A program made the position numbers and the translations under genes. The notes under the pieces were generated by a model. It saw only the letters and a program-made list of their open reading frames with translations, was not told where the DNA came from and did not search any database. Below, one piece after another: positions 51,148 through 63,550 of a stretch of 64,000 bases of DNA. The stretch is from an uncultured Ectothiorhodospiraceae bacterium. Its GTDB lineage: Bacteria > Pseudomonadota > Gammaproteobacteria > Nevskiales > Oceanococcaceae. The DNA lies in NCBI GenBank assembly GCA_937141935.1, contig CAKZQS010000042.1:124001-188000 (forward strand), given 5' to 3'. Position 1 is the stretch's first letter, and each line of letters begins with the position of its first letter.

Positions 51148-53352
51148 ATGCGGACGTGGATTCGTTCCGGCCTCGTGCTGGCCTTGTTCCTGATCTTTGT
51201 GGGCCACGCCGCCGGCTGGCTGCGCTGGGGCCTGCTGGCCCAGCTCGAGTTCTTCGCCTACGACGTGCAGGTGCGTGCGGACGCCCGCGGCAATGCCGTC
51301 GACCGCCGTGTTGTCGTGCTCGATATCGACGAGCCCAGCTTGGCCCGCGAGGGGCAGTGGCCCTGGCCGCGGGCGCGGCTGGCCGAGATCGTCGAGCGGC
51401 TGTACCGCGACTACGGCGTGTTCACCATCGGCTTCGATATCGTCTTCGCCGAGCCCGGCCGCGGCACCGGCGATGGCGTGTTCGAGGCGCTGCGCCGCAG
51501 CGAACTGGGCCAGCAGCCGCTGGCCGCCGTGCTGCTGACCGAACTGCAGAGCCAGCTCGGCGGCGATGCGCGCTTTGCCCAGGCGCTGGGGCAGGGCCGC
51601 AGCGTGATGGGCTTCGTGCTCAAGGGTGAACTCGACGACCCGCTGCAGATCGGGGCCTTGCCCGAGAGCGACCTGCCCGACACCACGCTGTGGCCGGCGA
51701 CGGCCTACCGCTCCAACAGCTACACCGGCAACGTGGCCCTGCTGCAGCAGGGGCGCGGGGGGGGCTTCTTCAACAACCCCGCCCTGGACACCGACGGCGT
51801 GTTCCGCCGGGTGGCGCTGCTGCAGGCCCACGAGGGCCAGTACTACCCCTCGCTGGCGCTGGCCACGCTGCGCGCCGCGCTGGGCGACCCGGAGATCGGG
51901 CTCGACTACGACGGGGCGCCCGACCCGCTGAATATCGAGGCGCTGCGCATCGGCGAGCGCTACCGCGTGCCGGTGGACGAGACGCTGTCGGCCCTGGTGC
52001 CCTACAGCGGGGCCGGTGGCGCCTTCGCCCGGGTCGCGGCCTGGGAGGTGCTGGCCGGCCAGGCCGATGCCGAGCTGCTCAAGGACGCCATCGTGCTGGT
52101 CGGCACCACCGCCCCCGGCCTGAAAGACCTGCGCAACACGCCGGTGGATGTGGCGCTGCCCGGCGTCGAAGTCCACGCCAACCTGATCACCGGCATCCTC
52201 GACGACCGGGTCAAGACCCGCGTGCCCTACCGCCTGGGCATTGTCATCGTGCAGCTGCTGCTGATTGCGCTGGCGATGCACCTGCTGTTCCCGCGGCTGC
52301 CGCCGACCGCGGGCACGCTGCTGGCCATCGGCATGGGGCTGGCCATCGTGCTGCTGGCGCGCGTGGCCTGGAGCGTCAACAACTTCGTCATGCCGCTGGG
52401 CCTGCCGCTCGCGTTCCTGGTGGCCAACGTGCTGCTGCAGGTGACCTGGAGCTATTTCGTCGAGGCGCGGTCGCGGCGCTCGATCTCGCACGCCTTTGGC
52501 CAGTACGTGCCGCCGGAGGTGGTCGAGGAGCTGGCCGAGCAGCCCGAGCTGCTGGGGCGAGAGGCCGAGCACCGTGAGCTGACGGTGCTGTTTTCGGACG
52601 TGCGCGGCTTCACCAGCATCAGCGAAAAGCTCTCCCCCGAGGAGCTGTCCCGGCTGATGAATGCCCTGCTGACCCCGCTGACCGAGGTGATTCACGCGCA
52701 CCGGGGCACCATCGACAAATACATGGGCGACGCGATCATGGCCTTCTGGGGCGCGCCGCTGCCGCAGCCGCAACACAATCGCCTGGCGCTGGAGGCGGCG
52801 CTGGCTATGCTGGCGCGCATCCGCGAGGTGGGCGACGACTTCGCCCAGCGCGGCTGGCCGCGCCTGCAGCTGGGCATCGGCCTGAACACCGGGCCCATGA
52901 GCGTGGGCAACATGGGCTCGGAGTTCCGCCGCGCCTACACGGTGCTGGGCGATGCGGTGAACCTTGGCTCGCGGCTGGAAGGGCTGACCAAGGCCTACGG
53001 CGTGGACATCATCTGCGCCGACAGCACCCGCCAGGGCATGGACGACTGGCTGTTCCGTGAGCTGGACCGGGTGCGGGTCAAGGGCAAGCAGGAGCCGGTG
53101 GCGATCTTCGAGCCGCTGGGGCCGCGCGATGCGCTGGACAAGACCCAGCGCCGCGAACTGGCCGACTACCGCAAGGCGCTGATGGCCTATCGCGAGCAGG
53201 ACTGGGCCGGTGCCGAGGCCGGCTTTGCCGCCCTGGCGAGCGCGCAGCCGAACTGCCGGCTGTATGCCTTGTACGGCGAGCGCATCGCGGTCTTCCGCCA
53301 GCAACCGCCGGGGCCCGACTGGGACGGCGTGTATACCCACCAAAGCAAGTAA
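51148..53352 (+). CDS. CHASE2-domain class III adenylate/guanylate cyclase
   Basis: 734 aa. N-terminal helix (4-24), extracytoplasmic CHASE2 sensor (about 25-345: DEPSLAREGQWPWPRARLAEI, GFDIVFAEP), three C-terminal helices (about 360-445), a linker, and a cyclase domain with metal-binding VLFSDVRGFTSISE (Asp near 484), and DKYMGDAIMAFWGAP, then RAYTVLGDAVNLGSRLEG. The Lys in DKYMGD and the Thr in YTVLGD fit ATP specificity (class IIIb). It would make cAMP in response to an envelope signal. The ATG at 51148 has GGGAGAGA upstream. Divergent from gspC; function link not shown. Confidence 0.9.
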   Translation: MRTWIRSGLVLALFLIFVGHAAGWLRWGLLAQLEFFAYDVQVRADARGNAVDRRVVVLDIDEPSLAREGQWPWPRARLAEIVERLYRDYGVFTIGFDIVFAEPGRGTGDGVFEALRRSELGQQPLAAVLLTELQSQLGGDARFAQALGQGRSVMGFVLKGELDDPLQIGALPESDLPDTTLWPATAYRSNSYTGNVALLQQGRGGGFFNNPALDTDGVFRRVALLQAHEGQYYPSLALATLRAALGDPEIGLDYDGAPDPLNIEALRIGERYRVPVDETLSALVPYSGAGGAFARVAAWEVLAGQADAELLKDAIVLVGTTAPGLKDLRNTPVDVALPGVEVHANLITGILDDRVKTRVPYRLGIVIVQLLLIALAMHLLFPRLPPTAGTLLAIGMGLAIVLLARVAWSVNNFVMPLGLPLAFLVANVLLQVTWSYFVEARSRRSISHAFGQYVPPEVVEELAEQPELLGREAEHRELTVLFSDVRGFTSISEKLSPEELSRLMNALLTPLTEVIHAHRGTIDKYMGDAIMAFWGAPLPQPQHNRLALEAALAMLARIREVGDDFAQRGWPRLQLGIGLNTGPMSVGNMGSEFRRAYTVLGDAVNLGSRLEGLTKAYGVDIICADSTRQGMDDWLFRELDRVRVKGKQEPVAIFEPLGPRDALDKTQRRELADYRKALMAYREQDWAGAEAGFAALASAQPNCRLYALYGERIAVFRQQPPGPDWDGVYTHQSK

Positions 53353-53474
53353 GGGCGCGCCCGCCGCGGCCCGCGCGCGCCGGCCGCCGCGCCCGCCCGC
53401 GGGGGAACCTTTGCCGGCCCGGCCGACTCTGTAAAGGTTCGCGGCTTCGGCCCCGTCATGCCTAAAATGGGCGC

Positions 53475-53794
53475 ATGAGCCAGTCACAGGACAACCAGCC
53501 GGACAGCGGCACCGTCGTCGCCACCGAACGGGCCAAAGTGGCCCCGCCGCCGATGTACCAGGTGGTGCTCTTAAACGACGACTACACGCCGATGGAATTC
53601 GTCGTGCATGTGTTGCAGAAGTTTTTTCGTCTGCCCCACGAGTCCGCGGTGAAACTGATGATGGAAGTGCACACTGAGGGCCGGGCCACAGCCGGGACCT
53701 TTACCGCGGAAATCGCGGAGACGAAGGTCAGTCAGGTCAACCGCTACGCGCGGGATCATCAGCATCCGCTGATGAGCACAATGGAGCGTGCCTA

Positions 53795-53795
<1 letters not shown>
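53475..53795 (+). CDS. clpS: ATP-dependent Clp protease adaptor ClpS
   Basis: 106 aa. [21 protein letters not shown] (about 26-46) is the family signature, followed by [22 protein letters not shown]. Delivers N-degron substrates (Leu, Phe, Trp, Tyr N-termini) to ClpA. The stop overlaps the clpA ATG (TAATG). aat, which makes such N-degrons, is 2.6 kb away. Confidence 0.97.
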
Positions 53796-56059
<2,264 letters not shown>

Positions 56060-56067
56060 GCGTCTGC

Positions 56068-56115
56068 GGGGCGGCTTTGCGCCGCCCCCGCTGCCGGCGC
56101 GCGCCAAAGCGCGCC
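56068..56115. terminator. Two GC hairpins between convergent clpA and infA
   Basis: GGGGCGGC/GCCGCCCC with a 5-nt loop (56068-56088) and GGCGCGC/GCGCGCC (56096-56102 with 56109-56115). Both fill the 65-bp gap between the two gene ends. No T-run. Confidence 0.45.
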
Positions 56116-56124
56116 GCGTTGCCC

Positions 56125-56343
56125 TTAGCGGCCGCGGTAGGTGATCCGGCCCTTGCTCAGGTCGTAGGGCGTGAGTTGCACCGTCACCGTGTCGCCGGTG
56201 AGGATGCGGATGTAGTGCTTGCGCATCCGCCCGGAGATGTGCGCCGTCACCGTGTGGCCGTTTTCCAGCTCCACACGGAAGGTCGTGTTCGGCAGGGTGT
56301 CGACCACCTTGCCTTCCATCTCGATCAGATCTTCCTTCGGCAT
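56125..56343 (-). CDS. infA: Translation initiation factor IF-1
   Basis: 72 aa, standard. [68 protein letters not shown]-fold protein of the 30S A site. Next to clpA and aat as in E. coli, but the tRNA-Ser gene found there is absent here. Confidence 0.98.
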   Translation of the reverse strand: MPKEDLIEMEGKVVDTLPNTTFRVELENGHTVTAHISGRMRKHYIRILTGDTVTVQLTPYDLSKGRITYRGR

Positions 56344-56392
56344 TCGCTCAGTTCGTGATTGAAGAACCGCGAATTATCGCCTGTGGCCGGGG

Positions 56393-57145
56393 TCACGGCA
56401 AACCCGTGGGCGCATGGTCCCGGTTGCCGGCCAGTTCCGCCGGCAGCGTCCAGGGGCTTGCGGGCGGCAATTGCGCGGGAATCAGCGCGCGCAGATGCGC
56501 CAGAAAATCGTCGCGCGGCGTCAACACGAAGCCCATGCGCAGCAGGTGCGGCGAGGCGACCTGGCCGTCCATCAGCGCAACGCCGCGCAGGCGCAGCAGG
56601 TCTTCCAGCAGGCACAGCGCCAGCTTGGAGCCGTTGTCGGCGCGCGAGAACATCGACTCGCCAAAGAACACCCCGCCCAGCGCCAGGCCATACAGCCCGC
56701 CAATCAGCGCGCCCTCGCGCCAGATTTCGATGCTGTGGGCGTGGCCCTGCCGGTGCAGCGAGTGATAGGCGCGCTGCATTGCGCTGCCCAGCCACACGCC
56801 CTCGCCGCTGCCGATGCGCGAACAGGCTTCCAGCACGCCGGGAAAGGCCGCATCGACACTGCAGGCAAAGTCGCCGCGCGCCCAGGCCCGGCGCAGCGAG
56901 CGGCTGCGGTGCAGCCGGCCCACCGGCAGCACCGCGCGCGGGTCGGGGCACCACCACAGGATTGGCTCGCCCGGGCTGTACCAGGGAAAGATGCCCTGGC
57001 GGTAGGCGCGCAGCAGGCGCTCGCTGCGCAGATCCCCGCCCGCCGCCAGCAGGCCATTGGGCTCGCGCAGCGCGAGCGCCGGGTCGGGGAAGGGCTGCTC
57101 GGGCCGGCTCGCGTCCAGCCAGGTAAAGCGCGGTCTGCGCGCCAT
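56393..57145 (-). CDS. aat: Leucyl/phenylalanyl-tRNA--protein transferase
   Basis: 250 aa. Adds Leu or Phe to N-terminal Arg/Lys of proteins, making N-degrons read by ClpS. Signature stretches: GLLAAGGDLRSERLLRAYRQGIFPW (about 31-55), WWCPDPRAVL, WLGSAMQRAYHSLHRQGHAHS, IEIW ... GGLYGLALGGVFFGESMFSR, and LMDGQVASPHLLRMG. ATG at 57145; an in-frame start about 140 bp upstream lies in the next gene's end. Same strand as the unknown gene at 57195. Confidence 0.96.
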   Translation of the reverse strand: MARRPRFTWLDASRPEQPFPDPALALREPNGLLAAGGDLRSERLLRAYRQGIFPWYSPGEPILWWCPDPRAVLPVGRLHRSRSLRRAWARGDFACSVDAAFPGVLEACSRIGSGEGVWLGSAMQRAYHSLHRQGHAHSIEIWREGALIGGLYGLALGGVFFGESMFSRADNGSKLALCLLEDLLRLRGVALMDGQVASPHLLRMGFVLTPRDDFLAHLRALIPAQLPPASPWTLPAELAGNRDHAPTGLP

Positions 57146-57194
57146 CAGCGAGGCCTGCCGCTGGCACGCGCCGCCGGCATCGGCCGGGCGTGGC

Positions 57195-57530
57195 TCAGTG
57201 GCGCGTGGCTTCGGAGGGGAACAGGCCCTCCAGCGCCAGTTGCACGCAGGTGTCGTGCTCGAAACGGCTGATGCCGTCGCGCTCACCCATGGCCATGCCG
57301 GCTTCCTTCAGCCGGCCCTGATTGTCGAAGTGCACCAGCGCACCGGCGGTGCGCACCTGGACTTCGGACTTGCTGCCCTCGTGGTCGACAATGACCTGCA
57401 GGTAGCGCAGCTGGTTGTCGGCGAACTGCGGCATCGGCCGCTCGCCGGAGGCCACATCCGTGGCGATATCGGTGGGAACCTCGGTCAGTTCCCCCTGTGG
57501 GGTGAACAGAAAATGCGAGACGTGCAACAT
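57195..57530 (-). CDS. Hypothetical protein, 111 aa
   Basis: Not recognised. Composition is that of a real soluble protein: no signal peptide, acidic, with alternating beta-like segments (LRYLQVIVDHEGSKSEVQVRT, GALVHFDNQGRL), and one Cys near the end (FEHDTCVQLALEGLFPSE). ATG at 57530. Same strand as aat, 49 bp upstream of it, so possibly co-transcribed. It occupies the place that trxB or cydCD hold in other gammaproteobacteria. Function unknown. Confidence 0.7.
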   Translation of the reverse strand: MLHVSHFLFTPQGELTEVPTDIATDVASGERPMPQFADNQLRYLQVIVDHEGSKSEVQVRTAGALVHFDNQGRLKEAGMAMGERDGISRFEHDTCVQLALEGLFPSEATRH

Positions 57531-57724
57531 GATCTGCTTCCTTTGCGCCTTGAAGTAGTGCGACAGATCGCACCGTAGGGCTTTAGATGGGGTCGGACGC
57601 GTGCAAGTTCAACATTCATCGGGCAGCATGGCTGCAGGTCTATACTTCAATATCATGTGTCCATGCGCAAGTTTTTGGCCCCTCGAACACAAGATGCTGG
57701 GGTTAAGCCCGGGGAGGGTGGGGC

Positions 57725-60097
57725 ATGACTAAAGCCGCGGCGACCAAGGTCACGGCCCCGGCCTTCGAGGGCCGCTGGTGGCAGCGCGGCATCCGCGAGG
57801 CGCTGCTGCTGCTGTGTGCCGGCGCGGCCGTGCTGCTGCTGATCTCGCTGCTCAGCTACGACCGCGCCGACCCCGGCTTTGGCGAGTCCGGCAGCTGGGG
57901 CCGCCCGGAGAACCTGGGTGGCTGGGTCGGCGCTTGGCTGGCCGACCTGGTGCTGTCGTCGCTGGGCTGGCTGGCCTATGTGCTGCCCTGGCTGCTGCTG
58001 GGCGCCGGCGTGCAGCTCTATCGGCAGGACGGCGCCGTGCTGCGCTGGCCCTGGCTGCGCTGGTGCGCCGCCGTGGTGATGCTGCTCAGCGCCTGTGCGC
58101 TGGCCAGCCTGCACATGGCGCTGAACTTCGCGGCGCTGCCTCAGGGGCCGGGTGGCATCCTGGGCGCCGCGCTGGGCGAGGCGCTGGCGCTGGCGCTGAA
58201 CCCGGTCGGCGCGACGCTGGTGCTGCTGGCGCTGCTGGCCTCCAGCGCGCCGCTGGCGCTGCATTTTTCCTGGCTGCGGCTGATCGACGCGACCGGCGCG
58301 GCCACCTTGCGCGTGGCCAGTTGGCTGCAGGGCGCCTGGGCCGGACGCCAGGAACGCCGCGCCGCGCGCGCCGCCGCCCGCCCGCGCGTGGCCGACACGC
58401 CGCGCAAGAACCCCTTGACCGCGCTGCCCGCCCGCGCCGCCAAGCGCATCGCCCCGAGCCTGGAGGCCCCGGCGGCCGCGCCGGCGGCGGCGCCGGCCGC
58501 GAACAAGCGCAAGCGCCGCACCAAGGCCTCGCCGGAGAGCCAGCTCAGCCTGCCGATCCCGGAAACCCGCGGCGGGGCCGAGGTGCCGCCCTTCGAGGGC
58601 GAGCCGCTGCCGCCGCTGTCGATCCTGGACCTGGCCAGCGCGCCGGTCGAAGGCTGGAGCCGGGCCGAGCTGGAGTCGATGTCGCAGGACATCGAGCAGC
58701 ACCTGGGCGACTTCGGCGTGGAGGCCAAGGTGGTCAACGTCGAGCCGGGGCCGGTCATCACCCGCTTCGAGCTGCAGCCGGCGCCCGGCGTCAAGGCCAG
58801 CCGCATCTCCAACCTGGCCTCGGACCTGGCGCGGGCGCTGTCGATGGTCAGCATCCGCGTCGTCGAGGTGATCCCCGGCAAGTCCGTGGTCGGCCTGGAG
58901 GTGCCCAACAAGCAGCGCGAGATCGTGTCGCTGCGCGCCATCCTGGAGTCCTCCAGCTACCAGAACGCCAAATCGCCGCTGACCATGGCCCTGGGCAAGG
59001 ACATCGCCGGCAGCCCCACAACGGCGGACCTTGCGCGCATGCCGCACCTGCTGGTGGCCGGCACCACCGGCTCGGGCAAGTCGGTGGCGATCAACGCGAT
59101 GATCCTCTCGCTGCTGTACCGGGCCACGGCGGAGGAGGTGAAGCTGCTGATGATCGACCCGAAGATGCTGGAGCTCTCCGTTTACGAGGGCATCCCGCAT
59201 CTGCTGGCGCCGGTGGTCACCGACATGAAGGACGCGGCCAATGCGCTGCGCTGGTCGGTGGGCGAGATGGAGCGACGCTACAAGCTGATGTCGATGCTGG
59301 GCGTGCGCAACATCGTGGGCCTGAACAAGAAAATCCGCGAAGCCCGCGAGCGCGGCGAGCCGTTGCACGACCCGATGTACAAGCCCAGCGAGGAGTTCGA
59401 CGACCAGGCGCCGCCGCCCGAGCTGGAACAGATGCCCTACATCGTGGTCATTGTGGACGAGCTGGCCGACCTGATGATGGTGGTCGGCAAGAAGGTGGAG
59501 GAACTGATCGCCCGTCTGGCCCAGAAGGCCCGGGCGGCCGGCCTGCACCTGATCCTCGCCACCCAACGCCCCTCCACCGACGTGCTGACCGGACTGATCA
59601 AGGCCAACATCCCCACCCGCATCGGCATGCGCGTGGCGTCCAAGCTGGACAGCCGCGTGATCATGGATGCCAACGGCGCCGAGGCGCTGCTGGGCCATGG
59701 CGACATGCTGATGACCTCGGGCACGCCGCTGGCCAAGCGGGTGCATGGCTGCTTTGTCGACGACCACGAGGTGCACAAGGTCGTCGAATATCTCAAGCAG
59801 GTTGCCCCGGCCGAGTACATCGACGAAATCCTCGACGGCAGCGCCCCGGCGTTGCCCGGCGAGAGTGGGGCGGCGGACGGGGGCGATAACAGCGACGCCG
59901 ATCCGCTCTATGACCAGGCCGTGCTGGTCGTGACCGAGACCCGCAAGGCCTCGATTTCCTGGGTGCAGCGCAAGCTCAAGGTGGGCTACAACCGCGCCGC
60001 GCGCATGATCGAGGACATGGAAGCGGCCGGCGTCGTCAGTGCCGTTAACGACCGCGGCCAGCGTGAAGTGCTGGCACCGCCCCCGCCGGAGCTCTGA
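57725..60097 (+). CDS. ftsK: DNA translocase FtsK
   Basis: 790 aa. Four membrane helices in residues 22-185, a short Ala/Pro/Lys linker (about 210-290, far shorter than E. coli), the alpha/beta motor with Walker [18 protein letters not shown] (about 442-458), and [12 protein letters not shown] and [12 protein letters not shown], and a C-terminal gamma winged helix ([38 protein letters not shown]-type). Pumps DNA at the septum towards dif for chromosome dimer resolution. ATG preceded by GGAGGGTGGGG. Stop overlaps the lolA ATG (TGATG). Confidence 0.96.
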   Translation: MTKAAATKVTAPAFEGRWWQRGIREALLLLCAGAAVLLLISLLSYDRADPGFGESGSWGRPENLGGWVGAWLADLVLSSLGWLAYVLPWLLLGAGVQLYRQDGAVLRWPWLRWCAAVVMLLSACALASLHMALNFAALPQGPGGILGAALGEALALALNPVGATLVLLALLASSAPLALHFSWLRLIDATGAATLRVASWLQGAWAGRQERRAARAAARPRVADTPRKNPLTALPARAAKRIAPSLEAPAAAPAAAPAANKRKRRTKASPESQLSLPIPETRGGAEVPPFEGEPLPPLSILDLASAPVEGWSRAELESMSQDIEQHLGDFGVEAKVVNVEPGPVITRFELQPAPGVKASRISNLASDLARALSMVSIRVVEVIPGKSVVGLEVPNKQREIVSLRAILESSSYQNAKSPLTMALGKDIAGSPTTADLARMPHLLVAGTTGSGKSVAINAMILSLLYRATAEEVKLLMIDPKMLELSVYEGIPHLLAPVVTDMKDAANALRWSVGEMERRYKLMSMLGVRNIVGLNKKIREARERGEPLHDPMYKPSEEFDDQAPPPELEQMPYIVVIVDELADLMMVVGKKVEELIARLAQKARAAGLHLILATQRPSTDVLTGLIKANIPTRIGMRVASKLDSRVIMDANGAEALLGHGDMLMTSGTPLAKRVHGCFVDDHEVHKVVEYLKQVAPAEYIDEILDGSAPALPGESGAADGGDNSDADPLYDQAVLVVTETRKASISWVQRKLKVGYNRAARMIEDMEAAGVVSAVNDRGQREVLAPPPPEL

Positions 60098-60786
60098 TGA
60101 CCCCTGTATTCCCCCTGCGCCAGGCCTGCGCCTGGCTGTTGAGCCTGTCCGCCGCGCTGGTGGCGCCGAGCCTGCTGGCGGCGAATGCCGCAACCACCAC
60201 CACCACCGCCAGCGCCAGCGCGCCCCCCGCAACGAGCGCGGGCGGCGATGCCCAGGCGCGCCTGCAAGCCTTTCGCGCGGCCGGCGAGCCGGCCAGCATG
60301 CGCTTCGTGCAAATGCTGCGCAGCGCGCAGGGCGACGTGCTGGAACGCCAGGAAGGCCGGCTGGAGATTCTGCCGCCGGACCGGTTTCTGTGGCGCTACG
60401 AGAGCCCCTACGAGGCGGAGTACGGCAGCAACGGCACGCTGGTCTGGCACTGGGATCAGGAACTCGCGCAGATCACCGTGCGCGACGCGCGGCAGACGCT
60501 GGCCGGCACGCCGCTGGCGCTGCTGCTCGACGTGCAGGCCGACCTGCCGGTGGCCGCCGACCCGGATGGCTGGCTGAGCTGGGAGCCGCAGGGCGACCAG
60601 GCCCAGTTCGCGCGCCTGCGCTTGAAGATGGGCCCGAACGGGCCCGAGCAAATCGAGCTGCACGATTTCCTGGACCAGGTCACGCACATCCGCTTTGACC
60701 AGCTGCGCATGCCCGATCGTGGGGTGGACCCGCGCTTCCCGCAGGTGGGTCCAAACACCGCCGTCGTCGACGAGCGCAGCCCGTGA
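60097..60786 (+). CDS. lolA: Outer-membrane lipoprotein carrier protein LolA
   Basis: 229 aa. Signal peptide 1-28, then a LolA fold: ASMRFVQMLRSAQGDVLERQEGRLEILPPDRFLWRYESPYE (about 66-106), NGTLVWHWDQELAQITVRD, and late IELHDFLDQVTHIRFDQL. Carries lipoproteins across the periplasm from LolCDE to LolB. Adjacent to ftsK as in E. coli. Overlaps vanZ by GTGA. Confidence 0.93.
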   Translation: MTPVFPLRQACAWLLSLSAALVAPSLLAANAATTTTTASASAPPATSAGGDAQARLQAFRAAGEPASMRFVQMLRSAQGDVLERQEGRLEILPPDRFLWRYESPYEAEYGSNGTLVWHWDQELAQITVRDARQTLAGTPLALLLDVQADLPVAADPDGWLSWEPQGDQAQFARLRLKMGPNGPEQIELHDFLDQVTHIRFDQLRMPDRGVDPRFPQVGPNTAVVDERSP

Positions 60787-61148
60787 GCGCCGCGCGCTGG
60801 CGCCAACTGGCGCTGGCGGCGAGCCTGGTCGTTGCGCTGCTGATGTGGCTGCCGCTGGGCGAGCCGCAGGTGCTGCCGACGCTGTGGTACGAGGACAAGC
60901 TGCAGCACGTCTTCGTGTACCTGCTGTTGACGCTGCTGTGGGCCGGGGGCGTGGCCCTGCCGCGCGCCGCGTGGGGCGTGCTGCTGATCTCCGCGCTGCT
61001 GGAGGCCGGCCAGCTGGCCATACCCGAACGCGCCTTCGAGCCCGCCGACCTTGCGGCCAATGGCCTGGGGGTGCTGCTGGCCGTCGGACTGTGCCTGGCG
61101 CGGCGGCGGCAACGACGCCAGCGCCGGCGGCGGGCCTTCAGCGCTTGA
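60783..61148 (+). CDS. VanZ-like family membrane protein
   Basis: 121 aa, three to four helices. DKLQHVFVYLLLTLLW (about 38-53) and LLEAGQLAIPERAFEPADLAANGLG are the VanZ-like motifs; a very basic C-terminus RRRQRRQRRRR follows. Function of VanZ-like proteins is poorly known (teicoplanin resistance in one case). GTG start in a GTGA overlap with lolA; ends in TTGA overlap with crcB. It lies where rarA sits in E. coli. Confidence 0.85.
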   Translation: MSAARWRQLALAASLVVALLMWLPLGEPQVLPTLWYEDKLQHVFVYLLLTLLWAGGVALPRAAWGVLLISALLEAGQLAIPERAFEPADLAANGLGVLLAVGLCLARRRQRRQRRRRAFSA

Positions 61149-61525
61149 ACAGCTGGCTGGCGATTGCCGCCGGCGGCGCGCTGGGCAGCGTGCTGCGCGC
61201 GCTGCTGGCGCGCTGGCAGCCCTGGCCGGGGCTGCCGCTGTCGATCCTGCTCGTCAACGTGCTGGGCAGCCTGGCTATCGGCCTGCTCTGGGGCTGGCTG
61301 CACAGCCGCGGCCCCGCCGCCGATTCGCTGCTCTGGAATGCCGTGGGGATCGGGCTGCTCGGCGGCTTCACCACCTATTCCACCCATGCCCTGGATGTGC
61401 TGCGGCTGCTGGAGGCCGGGCGCATCCTGCCGGCGCTGGGCTATGCGTTCGGCACCCTGCTGCTGGCGCTGCTGGCCTGCGCCGCCGGCTTGGCGCTGGC
61501 CCGGCATCTGGCGGGCCCCGGCTAG
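61145..61525 (+). CDS. crcB: Fluoride ion channel CrcB/Fluc
   Basis: 126 aa, four helices. AAGGALGSVLRALLARW (about 7-23), LVNVLGSLAIGLLWG with the pore Asn, and GLLGGFTTYSTHALDVL are Fluc signatures. Exports fluoride as a dual-topology dimer. TTG start at 61145 overlaps the vanZ stop (TTGA). No fluoride riboswitch is expected or seen, since the gene is coupled within an operon. Confidence 0.93.
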   Translation: MNSWLAIAAGGALGSVLRALLARWQPWPGLPLSILLVNVLGSLAIGLLWGWLHSRGPAADSLLWNAVGIGLLGGFTTYSTHALDVLRLLEAGRILPALGYAFGTLLLALLACAAGLALARHLAGPG

Positions 61526-62926
<1,401 letters not shown>

Positions 62927-62966
62927 GGCGCGGGCCGCGCCCCGTCCGTCGCGGTCTTCGGCCGGG

Positions 62967-63006
62967 CCGGGCTGGGTTGGACCGGGCTGGGCCGGACCGG
63001 GGCCGG
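62967..63006. repeat. 15-bp direct repeats after serS
   Basis: CCGGGCTGGGTTGGA (62967-62981) and CCGGGCTGGGCCGGA (62982-62996), then a partial third unit. In the 180-bp gap between convergent serS and the DUF934 gene; no gene seen there. Confidence 0.6.
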
Positions 63007-63106
63007 CGTGGATTCCGGCGGGGCGGGGCTAAAGCGGCGCCGGTCTCAGGTCGCGCGAAGTCCCAGGCCGGGGCAAACCCCGGGCTGCGGGAAAGCGGCG
63101 GCGGCC

Positions 63107-63550
63107 TCAGGCCGGGGCGGCCCCGCGGCGGCTTTTCAGGCCCTCGTCGGCGGCGCTGGGCTGGTAGGCGGCGGCGAAGGCGGCCAGCGCCATGCGCACC
63201 GCATCGACCGATTCGCCTTCGGCCAGCGCCAGCTGGTCGAAGCCACAGCGGCGCAGCAGCAGCGCCTGGTCGACCAGCACCTCGCCACTGGCGCGCAGCG
63301 GGCCGGCATAACCCCGCTCGCGCAGCCGGCGGGCCTGGCTGTAGGCCCGGCCGTCGGTGAACTTGGGCAGCGTCAGCTCAATGCCCACGCAGCCCGGCGG
63401 CAGCGGCAGCTCGATGGCATCCGGGTCGACGGTGTTCTCCGGCGCCAGTACCCAGCGGGCGGCCTCGGCCTGTGTCAGCTCGGCGGCGCGCGGCAGGTCC
63501 GCCCAGTCATCGCTCAGGGCCGCGCCCTGGGCGTCCAGCAACTCAGCCAT
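63107..63550 (-). CDS. DUF934 family protein (sulfite-reductase associated)
   Basis: 147 aa. DUF934 pattern: late IELTLPKFTDGRAYSQARRLRERGYAGPLRASGEVLVDQ (about 58-96) and LRRCGFDQLAL. Genes of this family lie directly after assimilatory sulfite/nitrite reductase genes, as here (8-bp overlap with cysI), and are thought to help that enzyme; the mechanism is unknown. Confidence 0.9.
   Translation of the reverse strand: MAELLDAQGAALSDDWADLPRAAELTQAEAARWVLAPENTVDPDAIELPLPPGCVGIELTLPKFTDGRAYSQARRLRERGYAGPLRASGEVLVDQALLLRRCGFDQLALAEGESVDAVRMALAAFAAAYQPSAADEGLKSRRGAAPA

Noticed and set aside
53438-53468. TAAAAT before clpS as a promoter
   Set aside because: It lies 6 bp before the ATG, has no -35 at proper spacing, and would give a nearly leaderless mRNA; too weak to list.
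56060-56124. tRNA-Ser gene expected between clpA and infA from E. coli order
   Set aside because: The 65 bp hold two hairpins only; too short and no tRNA signature.
57653-60232. 859-codon open frame antisense to ftsK
   Set aside because: Composition (His/Gln/Arg-rich) and full overlap with a clear FtsK show it is a shadow of GC-rich third positions.
61120-61150. Fluoride riboswitch for crcB
   Set aside because: crcB starts inside the vanZ stop; there is no leader in which a riboswitch could fold.
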